This document shows positions 62,576 through 64,000 of a DNA stretch of 64,000 nt, piece by piece. Position numbers and translations under genes: made by a program. The stretch covers positions 154,459-218,458 of the forward strand of contig CAZMNW010000020.1 in the NCBI GenBank assembly GCA_964567755.1, read 5' to 3'. Origin of the DNA: DASRJW01 sp964567755. GTDB lineage: Bacteria; Krumholzibacteriota; Krumholzibacteriia; G020349025. Positions within the stretch are counted from its first letter, which is position 1, and each line of letters starts with the position of its first letter. The notes below the pieces were generated by a model. That model saw only the letters and a list, made by a program, of their open reading frames with translations, searched no databases and had not been told where the DNA came from.

Positions 62576-64000
62576 TTGCGGGACGACGATCCAGATCCCA
62601 TCCCAGGTGCGACTTCCGACTCGAGCGCAACTTCACCCCGGCAACAGCCTCCAGCTTCTGAACAGATCACTCGAACGGCACACCCGACATCGGACGAAAC
62701 AGGGCGAATCGGCCCCTATCGCATTCTCGAGCAGGTCGGCTCCGGGGGGATGGGTGAAGTCTATCGGTCCGAGCAAACCGATCCCATTCGCCGCACCGTA
62801 GCCCTCAAGATCATCAAACGCGGCATGGACACCAAGGAGGTCATCACTCGCTTCGAGGCCGAGCGTCAAGCACTGGCGCTCATGGATCACCCCTGCATCG
62901 CCAAGGTCTTCGATGCAGGCTCCACCCCGAGCGGCCGTCCGTACTTCGTCATGGAGTACGTCCGCGGCATTCCCATCACGACCTACTGCGACGAACACCA
63001 GCTTGCGGTGCGTGAGCGACTCGAACTGTTCATCCAGCTATGCGAGGGCGTGCAGCACGCGCACCAGAAGGCGATCATCCATCGGGATCTGAAACCTTCC
63101 AACGTGCTGGTCACGATCCAGGGTGAAAAACCCGTGCCCAAGATCATCGACTTCGGGGTGGCCAAGGCGACGGCACAGAAGCTCACCGAGAAGACGATGT
63201 ACACGGCCTTGGGCGAGATGATCGGGACGCCCGAGTACATGAGTCCCGAGCAAGCCGCGATGACGGGCGAAGACGTCGATACACGCACGGACGTCTACTC
63301 GCTCGGAGTGATTCTATATGAGCTGCTGGCAGGGGCTCTGCCCTTCGAATCGGCGGAGCTGCGCAAGGTCGGCTTCGAAGGAATCGTTCGCATCATCCGC
63401 GAGCAGGATCCGCCGCGCCCGAGCATCCGAGTGAGCACCTTGGGCGACCGATTGGCCGGCGTTGCCCGAGCGCGGCGCACGCTCTCGGGGAAACTCTCGG
63501 GCCAACTGCGTGGTGATCTGGATTGGGTCACGATGCGGGCGCTCGAGAAGGACCGTACGCGCCGGTATGGCTCGCCCTCGGATTTGGCAGCAGATGTGCG
63601 GCGGCATTTGCGCTACGAGCCTGTGCTTGCGGGACCTCCGAGCGCAGCGTACCGCACACGCAGGTTCGTGCGCCGGCACGCGGTGGGTGTGGGCGTCGCT
63701 TCGGCTGGGGCATTCGTGCTGGTGGCGTTCGCGGTGACGATGGCCGTGCAGGCCAATCGCATCGCCCGGGAACGGGACCGGGCGGACGAGGAGGCGAAGA
63801 CATCCGATCGCGTCTCGGAGTTCCTGGTGAGCGTGTTCAACGTGTCGGACCCGGGTGAGGCCCGCGGCAACTCGGTGACGGCGCGCGAAATTCTCGACAA
63901 CGGCGCTTCGAGGATCCAACGGGAGTTGAAGGAACAACCGCTTCTCAAGGCCAAGATGATGGAGTCGATGGGACGGGTGTACCAGAACCTCGGCCTGTAC
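62576..64000 (+). CDS. PknB-like Ser/Thr kinase with transmembrane helix and TPR start (3' end outside window)
   Basis: TTG 62576 is chosen because GGGAGG lies 8 bp upstream; GTG 62567 is in frame but overlaps that site. The 475 visible codons encode a kinase with VGSGGMGEVY, VALKIIKRG, HRDLKPSN, DFGVAK and GTPEYMSPEQA, all catalytic residues intact. A membrane helix (VGVASAGAFVLVAFAVTMAV) follows, then ARERDRADEEAKTSDRVSEF and a region that begins TPR-like repeats, as in many PknB-TPR proteins of Planctomycetes and Eisenbacteria. It has no ATPase domain, unlike the kinase at 1-1782. Confidence 0.92.
   Translation, partial: MRDDDPDPIPGATSDSSATSPRQQPPASEQITRTAHPTSDETGRIGPYRILEQVGSGGMGEVYRSEQTDPIRRTVALKIIKRGMDTKEVITRFEAERQALALMDHPCIAKVFDAGSTPSGRPYFVMEYVRGIPITTYCDEHQLAVRERLELFIQLCEGVQHAHQKAIIHRDLKPSNVLVTIQGEKPVPKIIDFGVAKATAQKLTEKTMYTALGEMIGTPEYMSPEQAAMTGEDVDTRTDVYSLGVILYELLAGALPFESAELRKVGFEGIVRIIREQDPPRPSIRVSTLGDRLAGVARARRTLSGKLSGQLRGDLDWVTMRALEKDRTRRYGSPSDLAADVRRHLRYEPVLAGPPSAAYRTRRFVRRHAVGVGVASAGAFVLVAFAVTMAVQANRIARERDRADEEAKTSDRVSEFLVSVFNVSDPGEARGNSVTAREILDNGASRIQRELKEQPLLKAKMMESMGRVYQNLGLY

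Overview
The window is GC-rich (roughly two thirds G+C by eye) and gene-dense. It encodes about 50 proteins, no rRNA or tRNA that I can see, one clear TPP riboswitch and no CRISPR array. Outer-membrane lipoproteins, a beta-barrel with a C-terminal Phe, a Tat-exported Rieske protein and System II (ResB/CcsA) cytochrome c maturation indicate a Gram-negative-type bacterium. The FlgD-like Ig C-terminus on a large secreted protein, the serine/threonine kinases with PEGA or TPR tails and the very many multiheme cytochromes are reminiscent of lineages such as Candidatus Eisenbacteria within the FCB group. That placement is a weak inference.

Layout. 1-4000 (minus): a Ser/Thr kinase fused to a STAND-like ATPase (cut by the window edge) and a sister ATPase with a PEGA tail. 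4340-9773: a secreted M4 metallopeptidase convergent with a secreted multidomain metallophosphoesterase. 10050-10956: a possible Cys-rich small ORF and a DUF2461 protein. 11180-17492 (plus): three inner-membrane quinol-oxidising cytochromes, one NapC/NirT-like and two in which an 11-heme or 19-heme cytochrome c is fused to a di-heme cytochrome b. 17578-20972 (minus): Rieske protein, cytochrome b and an 11-heme cytochrome in place of cytochrome c1. 21163-23673: citrate synthase and acyl-CoA dehydrogenase. 23821-33580 (minus): the centrepiece, a likely operon of NHL propeller, OmcS-like hexaheme cytochrome, 6/7-heme cytochrome, outer-membrane barrel, two lipoproteins, a stand-alone ResB-like domain and a 42-heme cytochrome. 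33862-35666: a DTGSG-repeat DUF4097 protein and a tetraheme cytochrome. 35729-40349 (minus): aminotransferase, CcsA, ResB and an Lrp regulator. 40654-56997: mostly housekeeping and peptide or stress genes (M20 and M1 peptidases, PntA, ankyrin protein, ThiI, OsmC, Lon, flavin reductase, NatAB-type exporter, FAD reductase, XdhC). 57112-61931 (plus): a TPP riboswitch and thiD-thiE-thiO-thiS-thiG-tenI. 62576-64000: a second Ser/Thr kinase, cut by the window edge.

How it fits together. I count 104 canonical CXXCH haem motifs plus one CX3CH and one possible CX8CH in eight proteins. A coherent reading is a full extracellular electron transfer chain. Quinol is oxidised by the NapC-like, cytochrome-b fusion and Rieske/b complexes; electrons cross the periplasm and outer membrane through multihaem proteins with the barrel and lipoproteins; and an OmcS-like cytochrome could form an external conductive filament. 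The ResB/CcsA genes nearby supply haem attachment. The individual families are seen directly; the assembled pathway and its direction are inferred.
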